64,000 nucleotides of DNA from Spirosoma panaciterrae DSM 21099 (GCF_000374025.1 NZ_KB893172.1:492879-556878); one strand, 5' to 3'; numbered from the stretch's first letter, positions 1 to 9,762 are shown. Numbers and translations are program-made. The notes: a model not told the origin generated them from the letters alone.

Positions 1-2708
1 CGACCCGGACCCGCGCCATCCTGCTGGGGAGCTGCGGCCACTTCTTCCTTGCTGTTGAACAGACCGATCACTTTGTAGCCGTAGAACGAGGACAGGTCAT
101 GACCAGGCTCGTTACGCACTACGTTACCACTCAGACGGGTACCCCCACCGTAGAAGTAAGGCACCAAGGGGTCGATGGCTACGATCTTGTTGTTGAGGAA
201 ACCGGCAATGGCGGTCACTTCGTAGCTCAGATCGCTGTTGATGTTACCCCGGTTGGTGACTAAGATGTCGATCCCTTCGTTACGCATGCTGGCCAGGTTC
301 TTGTAAGGTGCTCCCGAGCGCACCCCGACGACGCCGGGCAGGGCCAGTTGGTAGAGCAGGTCTTTGGTGTCCCGGCGCCAGAAATCAAGCACCACTTCGA
401 GTTTGTTGTTGAAGAAGGCTCCGTCGATACCGATGTTGCTGGTCACGTTGGTTTCCCATTTAGCACCTGGGTTTCCAATCTGGCTCCGATAGAAACCAGC
501 GGCAATCGAGTTGTTGGTTCCGTTGATGTCATAGCCCTGACCTGCGCCACCTGCATAGAGGCTAAATTGGTTGGTTGCATTCAGGAAGTTGGAGTTACCC
601 ATGGTACCGTAGCCCCCGCGAATCTTCAGATCCGACACCCAGGGCAGGTTCTTCATGAACTCTTCGGACGACAGACGCCAGGCAGCCGACACAGCGGGGA
701 ATACCCCGTAGCGGTTAGCAGCCGCGAACTGAGAGGAACCATCCCGACGAACAACGCCCGTAATGATGTACTTATCGTTGAACGTATACCGCACCTGCCC
801 GAACAGCGAGTAGAACTTGTTCCCCAGGCTGTAGCCACTGCCTACGCCACGCGTAGCACCGGGGGTGGTGGTGCTGATGGTGACGTAGTTGGGGTCAGTC
901 GAGAAGGGGTTCTGGCCCGAGCCACTGATATTACGGCCTAAACCCGTATTCAAAGCTTCGATACCGGCCAGGGCGTCGATGTCATGGATACCAAACTTCT
1001 GCTTGAAGTGAGCCGTGTTGGTAAAGGTCCAGGCTAAGCCATAACCCGCGCCTTCGCTGTAGGTGTAGGTGGTGTTGTTTTCCGAGTTTTCGTACTGCAC
1101 CCGACCGTAGCTATTGAAGTAGTTCGTGAAGTAAGTACCCCCAAGGCTGCTGCGCAGGGTCAGAGAAGGAATTACGTCATACTCCAGGTAGGCGTTGCCG
1201 AAACCGAAAATCTGGAAGGAAGCATCATTGGCCCGTGCCTGACGATCGGCAACTGGGTTACGTGGGTTGTTGAAGCCCGGAGCAGCTGTACCGGCATAGC
1301 CGCCGAAGGAGTTGTACACCGGAATGATCGGAGGCATCCGGTAAGCTGACAGAACTTCGTTTTCATCAGACGACGACGACGAGTTGTTGTTAGTCGAGTT
1401 ACCCAGGATGCTACCAACACCACCCAGAAGGCCTTTTGTTTTCACATAAGCCAATTGGAAGTTTTCGCCAAAGCGGAGCTTCTTGGTGATGTCGAACTCG
1501 GTGTTGGCCCGCAGTGTGTACCGGCTATAGTCGTTGTAAGTCACAATACCGGCCTGTTGCTGCATACCCAGCGCAACATAGAATCGGCTCGATTCGGTAC
1601 CACCCGAGAAACCGACATTGTGCCGCATCAGGGGAGCAACGCGGGTGATCTCCTTGTACCAGTTGGTGCCCGCCTTGTTGGACGGGATCACGTTGTAAAT
1701 CGCGCCGTTGGCGGGGTTCACGTTGTACTTGGCGGCTTCTGCCGTCAGGTCCACCTGCGAAGCCGACAAGCCTGAGCGGCTGCCCACCAGCAGATAATCG
1801 GGCAATACCGGCGTAGCGCCTTCTCCATACTGACCACCGGCTAAGCCTTTGAAGTCGTTGGTAGGGTAGGTACCCTGATAGATGTCGTTCTTACGAGCCT
1901 GCCAGGTCCAGTCAGCCTGTTCCTGAGGAGTCAGGATGGGCAGGCTTTTGCCCGGATCGGTAGCGCCGTAAAGACCATCGTAGCTTACGCTCAGCTTTTG
2001 CGCCCGACGCTGACCTTTACGAGTGGTGATAACAATCACCCCGGAAGCGGCCCGCGCTCCATAGATCGAAGCCGAAGCGGCATCTTTCAGGACGGTGGTC
2101 GATTCAATATCATCGGGTGCCAGGAAGGCAATCGTCTGAGTAGGTACACCATCCACCACATACAGCGGCTGGTTACCCCCGAACGAACCGAAGCCCCGAA
2201 CCCGTACCTGAGAGGAGGTACCCGGCTGCCCGTTGGTGATAACGGTAACCCCGGCCACGCGTCCCTGCAACTGCTGTTCGACGTTGGTCGAGGGAACGAC
2301 TTTTAATTGAGCAGGCTTTACGGTTGATACGGCCCCGGTCACATCCCGGCGGTTTTCGGTGGAGTACCCGGTAACGACGACTTCGCTCAGGGCGGTGGCT
2401 TCGTCTTCGAGTCGGACGTCAAGGTTGCTTTGATTGCCTACGTTGACTTCCTGGGTTTTGAAGCCGATGGCCGAAATCACCAGCACTGGGTTGTTGCCAC
2501 GGACGTTGATCGAGAAACTGCCGCTGGCGTCCGAAGAGGTACCAGTTTGGGTTCCTTTCAGGACGATGTTGGCGCCGGGTACGGCTCCATCGGCCCCCGT
2601 AATTTTACCCGTCACGCGACGGTCTTGGGCTGAAGCGTGGAGGCTCCAAAGCAGTAGGACTGCACCCAGAAAAGCGGTCTGCAGAAACCTGTAGAACGAT
2701 GCTTTCAT
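1..2708 (-). CDS. SusC/RagA-type TonB-linked outer-membrane receptor, 3' end outside window
   Basis: About 902 codons are visible, reading leftwards off the window, so the C-terminal barrel end is missing. The chosen ATG (2706-2708) opens a signal peptide ending near LHASAQDRRV. A carboxypeptidase-regulatory-like beta-sandwich follows (GKITGADGAVPGANIVLKGT), then a TonB-box-like segment (LSEVVVTGYS) and a plug domain (QQLQGRVAGVTV, then VRGFGSFGGNQPLYVVDGVP and SIYGARAASGVIVITTRKG). The rest is beta-barrel. Family members import oligosaccharides or other nutrients through the outer membrane with a SusD lipoprotein, which would be expected to the left of the window. No substrate can be read from the sequence. 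The family call is secure; the start is well supported by the signal peptide. Confidence 0.95.
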   Translation of the reverse strand, partial: MKASFYRFLQTAFLGAVLLLWSLHASAQDRRVTGKITGADGAVPGANIVLKGTQTGTSSDASGSFSINVRGNNPVLVISAIGFKTQEVNVGNQSNLDVRLEDEATALSEVVVTGYSTENRRDVTGAVSTVKPAQLKVVPSTNVEQQLQGRVAGVTVITNGQPGTSSQVRVRGFGSFGGNQPLYVVDGVPTQTIAFLAPDDIESTTVLKDAASASIYGARAASGVIVITTRKGQRRAQKLSVSYDGLYGATDPGKSLPILTPQEQADWTWQARKNDIYQGTYPTNDFKGLAGGQYGEGATPVLPDYLLVGSRSGLSASQVDLTAEAAKYNVNPANGAIYNVIPSNKAGTNWYKEITRVAPLMRHNVGFSGGTESSRFYVALGMQQQAGIVTYNDYSRYTLRANTEFDITKKLRFGENFQLAYVKTKGLLGGVGSILGNSTNNNSSSSSDENEVLSAYRMPPIIPVYNSFGGYAGTAAPGFNNPRNPVADRQARANDASFQIFGFGNAYLEYDVIPSLTLRSSLGGTYFTNYFNSYGRVQYENSENNTTYTYSEGAGYGLAWTFTNTAHFKQKFGIHDIDALAGIEALNTGLGRNISGSGQNPFSTDPNYVTISTTTPGATRGVGSGYSLGNKFYSLFGQVRYTFNDKYIITGVVRRDGSSQFAAANRYGVFPAVSAAWRLSSEEFMKNLPWVSDLKIRGGYGTMGNSNFLNATNQFSLYAGGAGQGYDINGTNNSIAAGFYRSQIGNPGAKWETNVTSNIGIDGAFFNNKLEVVLDFWRRDTKDLLYQLALPGVVGVRSGAPYKNLASMRNEGIDILVTNRGNINSDLSYEVTAIAGFLNNKIVAIDPLVPYFYGGGTRLSGNVVRNEPGHDLSSFYGYKVIGLFNSKEEVAAAPQQDGAGPG

Positions 2709-2997
2709 GAAGATTAGGTTGGTTTGAAAAATGAGTAAACGCATCAATATTAGGTTAGTTAAATTATATTTCAAAAAGAAATCGTAATAAAAAACTGTAC
2801 CAAAAAAGGCTTGAATTAATTTTTTATTAATAAAATTATATGTTATATTTTATTAAATTTCTGATAATCAATATATTATTTTAAAATATTTATATCTGAT
2901 ATTTGTTTAGTTATATTAATTGCAAATTTTACTTAGTTTTTTAGAAAAATCACTTCGGAAAAAACTTAAGTACTTCTAACGTTACTTTTGTGACGCT
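2709..2997. other. AT-rich divergent intergenic region
   Basis: 289 bases separate the leftward SusC gene and the rightward NFACT gene. The stretch 2750-2960 is very AT-rich, as is usual in front of susC genes in this phylum. I see no exact TAnnTTTG element for the leftward gene. The only good element is the rightward one at 2983-2990. No small gene or structured RNA is recognisable. Confidence 0.5.
2983..2990 (+). promoter_or_regulatory. -7 promoter element (TACTTTTG) of the NFACT gene
   Basis: This is an exact match to the Bacteroidota -7 consensus TAnnTTTG. No clear -33 TTTG is visible at the usual distance, so the element is only partial support. It ends seven bases before the ATG, so the transcript would start at or very near the start codon. 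Confidence 0.5.
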
Positions 2998-4662
2998 ATG
3001 CATACAAACTATTACTTCCTGCGGCAACTTACTCAGGCTCTTCAACTGCGACTATTAGGTAGTTTTACCAACCATTTAAAGGCTGCCGAAGGGGTCCAAA
3101 CCCCTTTACGATTTATGGAATGTTATAGCCAGGATCGGGATGAGGTCGTACTGGTTTTTGCGGAAGCGAAAGGCAAAGTCAATTACTATAAACCGTTCTA
3201 TATAAAAGCCACCCTTCGGCCCGATTTCTCGGGGCTCATGTTTCCAGATCGTGTACAGCGAGCCCGCACCAATAGTGTTGACCTGTTCGAAACAGTGATT
3301 GGCAGCGAAGGGAGTGAACGGGCTATTGTCGAAGTTCGGTCTTTTTTAAACGAACGATGTCTGGCCATTGTCCTGGAAGAGGGGTTCACCCTGGTATTCA
3401 AATTTTTCGGTAATCGTCCGAATTTACTCGCCTTTTATCAGGATCAGGTAGTTGATCTGTTCAACCGTCAATTGGTAACGGACGAACAATTGAAGCTTAC
3501 CGCCTTTGATCGACCGATCGACCAGTCTTATGAAGCTTTTGAACGAGTGGGTTTCGATCATCGTCCATTGTTTCCGACGTTTGGTAAACTGGTAAACCGA
3601 TGGATTGAGGAACAATGGCAACAGGCAGATCTGAAAACTCCTCAGTTAAAATGGGCTATCATTCAGGATGTACTTCAGCGATTGGAGCAGCCTCAGTATT
3701 ACCTTACCCGATTCGAGCACAAACCCGCGCTGAGCCTATTGCCGTATGGCCATGTGGAGCAGGAATTTACAGACCCCATTGAAGCTACTAACCGATTTTA
3801 TAGTCGATATAACGGCCTGAGTACATTTGAAGCTGAAAAGGCAAATTTACTCCGATTGCTCGATAAGCGCCAAAAACGGGCCGAAGCTCAACTGGAATCG
3901 ACACTTCAACGAATGATTTTGCGGGAAGATGGCATTAGTCATGAACAGATGGGGCATATTCTGATGGCCAATCTGCACGATATTCCATCTGCTCCCGGTG
4001 CCCGATCGCCTGAACGAGTAACCTTATACGATTTCTATCACGACCAGTCGGTTACGCTGAAGCTGAAGCCAGACTTAAGTCCGCAAAAGAACGCTGAGAA
4101 CTTCTACCGGAAGGCAAAGAACGAAAAGATAGAAGAACAGCACCTGACCGATCTGATAGCAACACGGGAGGCCGATATGGAGCGGATCGGGCAGCAGAAA
4201 CAGGCTATAGCGAGCCTTCAAACCCTGAAAGAGTTACGTCGTTACATTAAACAGAACGAACTACTGACAGATGGATCTGAAAAGGCAGGTACTCCACAAG
4301 CGATGGATTCGCTCTTTAAACAGGTTGTTGTCGACTCGTTTCGTATCCTGATCGGCCGAAATGCGAAGAATAATGATTTACTAACTCAGCGGTATAGCTA
4401 TAAAGATGATCTTTGGTTGCACGCTCGGGATGTAGCGGGGTCGCATGTCATTATTAAATATCAGGCAGGTAAACCCTTTCCTAAGCATGTGATTGAGCGA
4501 GCCGCTGAACTGGCAGCCTGGTATTCGAAACGCCGAACTGACAGTTTATGCCCGGTAACTGTGACCCCCAAAAAATTTGTGCGAAAACCGAAGGGCCTTG
4601 CCGAGGGGCAGGTCATTGTTGAAAAAGAGGATGTCGTCCTGGTTGTTCCCCGAGGTGAGTGA
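2998..4662 (+). CDS. NFACT / RqcH-like ribosome quality control protein
   Basis: The 554-residue protein has the NFACT architecture: an N-terminal NFACT-N domain (opening YYFLRQLTQALQLRLLGS), a long central coiled coil (about residues 275-415), and a C-terminal NFACT-R/DUF814 domain with DDLWLHARDVAGSHVII and VRKPKGLAEGQVIVEKE. RqcH homologues bind split 50S subunits carrying stalled nascent chains and recruit tRNA-Ala for C-terminal alanine tailing. Some Gram-positive members were first described as fibronectin-binding proteins. The N-terminus fits the family from the ATG at 2998, so that start is preferred although the promoter element lies only seven bases upstream. It is divergent from the SusC gene and stands alone. 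The family call is firm; tailing activity in this organism is inferred. Confidence 0.88.
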   Translation: MHTNYYFLRQLTQALQLRLLGSFTNHLKAAEGVQTPLRFMECYSQDRDEVVLVFAEAKGKVNYYKPFYIKATLRPDFSGLMFPDRVQRARTNSVDLFETVIGSEGSERAIVEVRSFLNERCLAIVLEEGFTLVFKFFGNRPNLLAFYQDQVVDLFNRQLVTDEQLKLTAFDRPIDQSYEAFERVGFDHRPLFPTFGKLVNRWIEEQWQQADLKTPQLKWAIIQDVLQRLEQPQYYLTRFEHKPALSLLPYGHVEQEFTDPIEATNRFYSRYNGLSTFEAEKANLLRLLDKRQKRAEAQLESTLQRMILREDGISHEQMGHILMANLHDIPSAPGARSPERVTLYDFYHDQSVTLKLKPDLSPQKNAENFYRKAKNEKIEEQHLTDLIATREADMERIGQQKQAIASLQTLKELRRYIKQNELLTDGSEKAGTPQAMDSLFKQVVVDSFRILIGRNAKNNDLLTQRYSYKDDLWLHARDVAGSHVIIKYQAGKPFPKHVIERAAELAAWYSKRRTDSLCPVTVTPKKFVRKPKGLAEGQVIVEKEDVVLVVPRGE

Positions 4663-4692
4663 GGCAGGCATCTCACACGCCATTCCGAAGAA

Positions 4693-5934
4693 TCACTTAG
4701 CCCGGATCGCAATAACGGGGTCCATACGGGAGGCTGAAAAAGCGGGAATTATACCCGACAAGATGCCTATAACACTCGATACGCCTAGCCCGAGGGTTAT
4801 ATTGCCGGGGGTGAGTTGAAGATCAAGGCTCCCTAAATCCATAAAGGATAATAGGTATACCAAAAAGATACCGGCTATGCCCCCTACTAAACTAAGTAGA
4901 ACCGCTTCGAACAAAAACTGGCACAGGATAAAGTAATTTTTGGCGCCCAGCGATTTCTGAATACCGATTATGTTCGTTCGTTCCTTTACGCTGACAAACA
5001 TAATATTCGCAATTCCAAACCCCCCGATCAGAATCGAGAACCCACCGATCACCCAGCCTGCTATGGTCAGAACGGAGAAAATGCCACTGATGGCCTGTGC
5101 TGCAGCTTCGGGGCGATTTATGGCAAAATTGTCTTCCTGCAATGGGCGCAAACCGCGCCGGGTGCGGAGCAAGCCCCGGATTTCGCTTTCCAGTTCGACC
5201 AAACCCTCGTCGGTGTCGTACCCTTTTATGGCGATGTCGATGTCGGGCTGGACCGAGTGGAATAGTTTAGCAAAAGCGCCATAGGGAATCAGGCATTTAA
5301 TATCGGGGTTGCCGCCTACATTGAGGATGCTCTCTCCCTTTTTACGTTGTACACCAATGACGGTGAAGTTGTGGCCACTCAGTTTGAAGGTTTTGCCAAC
5401 GGGGTCTTGTGCCGGGAAGAGGTTTTCGGCAACATCGGCTCCAATGATGGCTACGTTGCGGGCTACATCGATTTCCTGTTGGGTGAAATAGCGGCCTTGC
5501 TCAATAGGAACTTCCGAAATTTTGTTGTAATCCAGCGTGGTTCCCTGAATAAGCGACGCCATGCTGTTGTTGTTATGCTTTACCGTTACTCGCCCCTTAA
5601 AGTCCATAGCCACTACCGCTTCTGCGCTTTCGAGTCGATCGCTCAGGAAGCGGTATTCAGAATAGGTAGGTACGGGTCGCTGGAAGTACTTCCACCACTG
5701 AAACTCTCCACCGAAGATCCAGGGCCATTTTTGCACATACACCACTTTGTCGCCGATAAACGATAGACTATCCTTGATGTTTCGTTCGAGCGAATCGACC
5801 AGGGTAAACACGGCAATAATGGCGAAAATCCCGACCGTAACGCCCAGGAGGGAGAGCGTGGTGCGAAGCAGGTTTGAGCGCAGGGCCTGCCAGGAGAACC
5901 GGAAGCTTTCAAATATCTGACGAAGGAATCTCAC
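4693..5934 (-). CDS. MacB/FtsX-family ABC transporter permease
   Basis: The 413 residues show the MacB topology: one N-terminal membrane segment (about residues 20-45, LLRTTLSLLGVTVGIFAIIAV), a large periplasmic MacB-PCD region, and three C-terminal membrane segments forming the FtsX domain. The conserved stretch before the second segment is VKERTNIIGIQKSLGAK. Such proteins do not transport across the membrane directly; they transmit ATP-driven motion to periplasmic partners in efflux, lipoprotein trafficking or cell-wall control. No ATPase is adjacent, so the partner must lie elsewhere. It converges on the NFACT gene with a 30-base gap. The substrate is unknown. Confidence 0.88.
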   Translation of the reverse strand: MRFLRQIFESFRFSWQALRSNLLRTTLSLLGVTVGIFAIIAVFTLVDSLERNIKDSLSFIGDKVVYVQKWPWIFGGEFQWWKYFQRPVPTYSEYRFLSDRLESAEAVVAMDFKGRVTVKHNNNSMASLIQGTTLDYNKISEVPIEQGRYFTQQEIDVARNVAIIGADVAENLFPAQDPVGKTFKLSGHNFTVIGVQRKKGESILNVGGNPDIKCLIPYGAFAKLFHSVQPDIDIAIKGYDTDEGLVELESEIRGLLRTRRGLRPLQEDNFAINRPEAAAQAISGIFSVLTIAGWVIGGFSILIGGFGIANIMFVSVKERTNIIGIQKSLGAKNYFILCQFLFEAVLLSLVGGIAGIFLVYLLSFMDLGSLDLQLTPGNITLGLGVSSVIGILSGIIPAFSASRMDPVIAIRAK

Positions 5935-6075
5935 CCGGGTAAAGCATAAAAGCGTGAAAGGGGAGAAAAACGTGTTGGGAAAACAGGCTTTTCTATCTTG
6001 TGAATGTACTCGTTCGGGCCGGATTGTACCAACTTATTTCGGATAAGGGCCGGGTTATGAAGGATAAGTGGTCGA

Positions 6076-6106
6076 TTTGGTGATCTGCTGTCGTCGGTTA
6101 TTTTTG
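6076..6106 (+). promoter_or_regulatory. Promoter of the gamma-glutamyltransferase gene
   Basis: TTTG at 6076-6079 and TATTTTTG at 6099-6106 are separated by 19 bases, a good match to the Bacteroidota sigma-ABfr consensus. The start codon follows 40 bases later, giving a short leader. Confidence 0.7.
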
Positions 6107-6146
6107 TAGTTTACCAACCGATTACGATTTAACCTGAAACGCATCT

Positions 6147-7952
6147 ATGAACCAACGTATTATCCGATATTCTCTGTGGTTGCTCATAGCCGGTGCGGTG
6201 CCAGCTTGTAAAACCCAGGCTCCATCAACCACCGCAAGTACTAAAGTTAGTCAAAGCCAGGGGGTTTACCAGTATCGAGACGAGGACCCATCCGTAAAAC
6301 CATTCTTCTCCGACCGTGTGGGCGTTATGGGTCGTAATGGTATGGTGGCATCGGCGCATCCGGAAGCATCGCAGGTAGGTCTGAACATTCTGAAAGCGGG
6401 GGGTAACGCCGTCGATGCGGCAGTGGCGGTACAGTTTGCGCTGGCCGTGGTGTATCCGGGCGCAGGGAATATTGGTGGAGGTGGCTTTATGGTGTATCGT
6501 GATCAGGCAGGCAAAGCGTATACCCTCGATTATCGGGAAAAAGCACCAGGCCGGGCTACGCAGAACATGTATCTCGACTCTTTGGGGAATGTGATACCGG
6601 GGTTGAGCATTAGCGGGCATTTGGCCAGCGGGGTGCCCGGATCGGTCGATGGTATGGTTGAAGCGCATAAACGATTTGGTAAACTGAGCTGGGCGCAGGT
6701 ATTGCAACCCGCCGTCGATCTGGCGGCCAAAGGATTTGCCCTGACTGAGCGGGACGCTCTTGGCCTGAACCGCATCAAGACCGATCTGCTGAAGATCAAT
6801 CCGGGTAAAACCTATTTTCTGAAAAGTGCTGCTCCGGCCGATACCATAAGCTGGCATAAGGGCGATTTGCTGGTTCAAGCCGATCTGGCGAAAACGTTAC
6901 AACGGATTCAGGGGCAGGGGAGGGCCGGATTTTATGAAGGCGAAACGGCCCGGCTGCTGGCTCAGGAGATGGTGCAGGGCAAAGGCCTGATTACGGAAGA
7001 AGACCTCAAAAGCTACCACGCTACCTGGCGCGAACCCATTCAGGCGAAGTACAAAGAATACAATGTCATTACGATGCCGCCCACATCGAGTGGGGGCGTA
7101 GCTTTGCTGCAAATGATGCGGTTTACTGAACCTTACCCGTTGCGTAAATGGGGATGGAATCGGGATAGTACGGTGCAGGTGATGATCGAAGCCGAACGAC
7201 GGGTGTATGCCGACCGCGCTAAATTTTTGGGCGACCCTGATTTTGTGAAAGTGCCTGTTAGTCAACTGATCAGCCCCGATTATCTGCGCAACCGATGGAC
7301 CGATTTTTCGTGGGCAAAAGCGACCGATAGCCGTAACGTAAAAGGGGGCATGATTCCCGGCTACGAAAGTCTGGAAACTACACATTTCTCTGTTGTTGAT
7401 AAAGAAGGGAATGCCGTTAGTATTACAACTACCCTCAATGGGGGGTACGGTAGCCGTGTGGTAATTGGGGGAGCAGGCTTCTTCATGAACAACGAGATGG
7501 ACGATTTCAGCGTGAAGCCGGGTGTGCCAAATATGTTTGGCCTGATCGGTAACCAGGCCAATGCGATTGCGCCCGGTAAGCGGATGCTCTCGTCCATGAC
7601 CCCAACCATTCTGGAAAAAGATGGCAAGCTCTTCATGGTTGTTGGCACGCCCGGTGGTTCTACAATCATTACATCGGTTTATCAAACGATTTTAAATGTA
7701 ATTGAGCATGGCATGACCATGCAGCAGGCCGTTAATGCGCTTAAATTTCACCACCAGTGGCTGCCCGATAAAACTACTTTCGAAAACGGGGCATTTTCGG
7801 AGGCAACCATTCAGGCTCTGCAAGGTCGGGGGTATATGCTGGAGAAACTCACCAACACGCTCGGTCGTATGGACTGTGTACTCGTCCGGCCCGATGGCAC
7901 TTATGAGGGGGCATCAGACCCCAGAGCGGATAACACGGCACGAGGGTACTGA
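6147..7952 (+). CDS. ggt: Gamma-glutamyltransferase, lipoprotein precursor
   Basis: The 601-residue protein is a self-processing Ntn hydrolase that removes or transfers the gamma-glutamyl group of glutathione and related peptides. The N-terminus is a signal peptide with a plausible lipobox (AVPAC, Cys near residue 21), suggesting a membrane-anchored periplasmic or surface enzyme. The family landmarks are present: GGNAVDAAVAVQFALAVVYP, the GNIGGGGFMVY segment, and ETTHFSVVD at residues 410-418, where the first Thr of TTHFS is the expected cleavage site and nucleophile. The downstream GGYGSRVVIGG, NNEMDDFSVKPG and VVGTPGGSTI belong to the small subunit. It has its own promoter at 6076-6106 and a hairpin terminator at 7971-8014, so it is probably monocistronic. 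Confidence 0.95.
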   Translation: MNQRIIRYSLWLLIAGAVPACKTQAPSTTASTKVSQSQGVYQYRDEDPSVKPFFSDRVGVMGRNGMVASAHPEASQVGLNILKAGGNAVDAAVAVQFALAVVYPGAGNIGGGGFMVYRDQAGKAYTLDYREKAPGRATQNMYLDSLGNVIPGLSISGHLASGVPGSVDGMVEAHKRFGKLSWAQVLQPAVDLAAKGFALTERDALGLNRIKTDLLKINPGKTYFLKSAAPADTISWHKGDLLVQADLAKTLQRIQGQGRAGFYEGETARLLAQEMVQGKGLITEEDLKSYHATWREPIQAKYKEYNVITMPPTSSGGVALLQMMRFTEPYPLRKWGWNRDSTVQVMIEAERRVYADRAKFLGDPDFVKVPVSQLISPDYLRNRWTDFSWAKATDSRNVKGGMIPGYESLETTHFSVVDKEGNAVSITTTLNGGYGSRVVIGGAGFFMNNEMDDFSVKPGVPNMFGLIGNQANAIAPGKRMLSSMTPTILEKDGKLFMVVGTPGGSTIITSVYQTILNVIEHGMTMQQAVNALKFHHQWLPDKTTFENGAFSEATIQALQGRGYMLEKLTNTLGRMDCVLVRPDGTYEGASDPRADNTARGY

Positions 7953-7970
7953 GCGACTGTAAACGAATGC

Positions 7971-8014
7971 AAAACGCCAGCCAGAGTTTAATAAGCTCCG
8001 GTTGGCGTTTTTTA
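7971..8014 (+). terminator. Rho-independent terminator of ggt
   Basis: AAACGCCAGCC pairs with GGTTGGCGTTT (one G-T wobble) around a 15-base loop, and the stem runs into a T-tract. It lies 18 bases after the ggt stop codon. Confidence 0.8.
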
Positions 8015-8072
8015 ATAATGGATAAAAGAAAAAGGTAGTCCGATGCGGTAAATGGAATGGAGGAGGTAACAG

Positions 8073-8303
8073 TTAAGCGACGGCCTGCTCAGCCTCCAGA
8101 TACGTTAACACGTCATGCATCGTAACTAGTTTGTGATGGTCTTCGTCGGGAATGCGGATGCCGAATTCCTGCTCCAGTTGCATAATCAGGTCAACGCTGT
8201 CGAGACTATCTAAACCAAGATCACGTGAAAAATGGGTCTGCTCCGTAATCGACGATTCGGAGACGCCAAATTGCTTCAGGATGTCTATCACTCGTTCTTT
8301 CAT
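8073..8303 (-). CDS. Acyl carrier protein, accessory type
   Basis: This 76-residue, acidic, four-helix carrier protein has the phosphopantetheine attachment motif LGLDSLDSVDLIMQ, with Ser33 as the modified residue, followed by EFGIRIPDED in helix III. Carrier proteins hold acyl chains as thioesters during fatty-acid or specialised lipid synthesis. The motif reads DSL in a GLDSL context rather than the GADSLDTVELV of housekeeping AcpP, and no fab genes are adjacent, so this is probably a second, dedicated carrier. It lies 102 bases downstream of the efflux outer-membrane gene on the same strand and may be cotranscribed. Its partner enzymes are not in the window. Confidence 0.88.
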   Translation of the reverse strand: MKERVIDILKQFGVSESSITEQTHFSRDLGLDSLDSVDLIMQLEQEFGIRIPDEDHHKLVTMHDVLTYLEAEQAVA

Positions 8304-8405
8304 AACATGGCTCTTTGTTTAGTTCAACCTACTATACGCTTATAAAATCCTTTTTTGGGGCAGTTTAGTATGTGGATTTATGAAATTTTAATTCGGTCAA
8401 TCAAC

Positions 8406-9734
8406 TTAAAGCAGGTTCTCGCCCAAGAGCCGTTTCAATTCCAACTGATTGAGCAATAGCTGATACTGAAAATTCAGGCGACCTAATTCGGCTTCCTCCA
8501 CACCCGTTTCGGCACTTTGTAGCTCCACGTTGGTAATGACCCCATTTCGTAAGCGGGCGTTGGCAATCTCCAGCGCTTTTTTTGCCTGTATCACCTGGGT
8601 TTCCAGATTGGCCAGTCGGGTTAGATTGCTGCGGATATCGGCATTGATTTGGGCAATACTCTGGCGAACCTGCGCATTGGCGCTCTCCAGCGCGTATCGG
8701 CTGGCATTCAGGTTCAATTGAGCCGCCTGGTTTTGTAGCTTATACCGATTGCCTGAGTAAATGGGTACTGCCAGTGACACACCAGCGGCAATATTGAACC
8801 GTGGTGTATTGATTTCAGGTAGGTAACCATTTCGATAGCCTGCCGATCCCGAAAAGCTAAGGTTTGGCCGCCCTGATAACGTATTGACCAAAATATCCGT
8901 TTCGGCTTGCCGAATCCGATCTTGCGCGAGTTGTACGTCTTTATTGCCCGCCAGAGCTGATTGGGCATCGTTGGCCAAGGTGTAAGGCTGAGTGGTTATG
9001 TTACTGCCAGCCGTTTCCAGATTGAACTGATTGACCGCCTGACTCACATCGGGACTTGGATTCCCGGTCAGGTAGGTTAGTAAAGCAAGCTGGCGCTCCA
9101 ACTGGTTCTGAATCTCAATTTTACGGTTTTGGGCCGTTTTTACTCGAACCTGCTGGGTCAGTACGTCGTACTGGAGGGCATCCCCATTTTGTAGTCGGGT
9201 AACCAGCAATTGCACATTGGCCCCCGCCGTACGAATGACTGAATCCTGAACGCTCAGACTCCGTTGCAGAAAGCCAACCCCATAATAGGCTGCGGCTACC
9301 TGATAGGCCAGCGACTGCTGGGTAATTTCCAGATTTCGACGAAGCACCTGCACGTTGTCGGTTGCCTGCTGTACCGATGCTTTGGTTCGGCCCCAGTCAT
9401 AAAGGGTTTGCCCAACGCCAACATAGGCATTGACGTTATGATTTGGCTGGAACTGAATGGTTCGGTTGACTCCGTCGACAGGTAGCGTAGCCTGTGCCAC
9501 CGGGGTCAGGTATTGATAGCTGGCATTACCGGATACGTTGGGTTTCAAAGCCGACCGGGCAATATCGGTTCGTAAATCACCCGCCTGAATTTGCTGCTGT
9601 TGCTGTTTCAGAACCGGGTAATATGTATTCGCCTGCTGGATTAGGGCGCGTAAATCGTCGGGAACAGGCTGGTTCTGCGCCTGCGCCACGCCAACTACCA
9701 GCAACGGGATCAGTATAAGAAGTTTGGAGTTCAT
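8406..9734 (-). CDS. TolC-family outer-membrane efflux channel
   Basis: The 442-residue protein has a cleavable signal peptide (ending near GVAQAQ) and the duplicated OEP helical repeats of TolC-type channels, with long alpha-helical hairpins (for example AQVRQSIAQINADIRSNLTR) and a VYGV/VAYYGVG-like strand region. It should form the trimeric outer-membrane tunnel of a tripartite pump. It is the third gene of a leftward operon after the EmrA-like and DHA2 genes, 84 bases behind the latter. That gap carries an inverted repeat resembling the operon's operator half-sites. As the only outer-membrane channel of this type in the window, it could also serve the peptide exporter at 32052-34292, but that is speculation. 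Confidence 0.92.
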   Translation of the reverse strand: MNSKLLILIPLLVVGVAQAQNQPVPDDLRALIQQANTYYPVLKQQQQQIQAGDLRTDIARSALKPNVSGNASYQYLTPVAQATLPVDGVNRTIQFQPNHNVNAYVGVGQTLYDWGRTKASVQQATDNVQVLRRNLEITQQSLAYQVAAAYYGVGFLQRSLSVQDSVIRTAGANVQLLVTRLQNGDALQYDVLTQQVRVKTAQNRKIEIQNQLERQLALLTYLTGNPSPDVSQAVNQFNLETAGSNITTQPYTLANDAQSALAGNKDVQLAQDRIRQAETDILVNTLSGRPNLSFSGSAGYRNGYLPEINTPRFNIAAGVSLAVPIYSGNRYKLQNQAAQLNLNASRYALESANAQVRQSIAQINADIRSNLTRLANLETQVIQAKKALEIANARLRNGVITNVELQSAETGVEEAELGRLNFQYQLLLNQLELKRLLGENLL

Positions 9735-9762
9735 AAGCGTAAACGGGTTGAGTTTCAGGCAG

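Noticed and set aside
348..941. A 197-codon open frame on the plus strand within the SusC gene
   Set aside because: It lies antisense to a clear receptor gene, has no family resemblance, and its composition is that expected from the opposite strand.
6897..7685. A 262-codon open frame antisense to ggt
   Set aside because: It overlaps the conserved catalytic region of ggt and encodes a His-rich sequence without family features.
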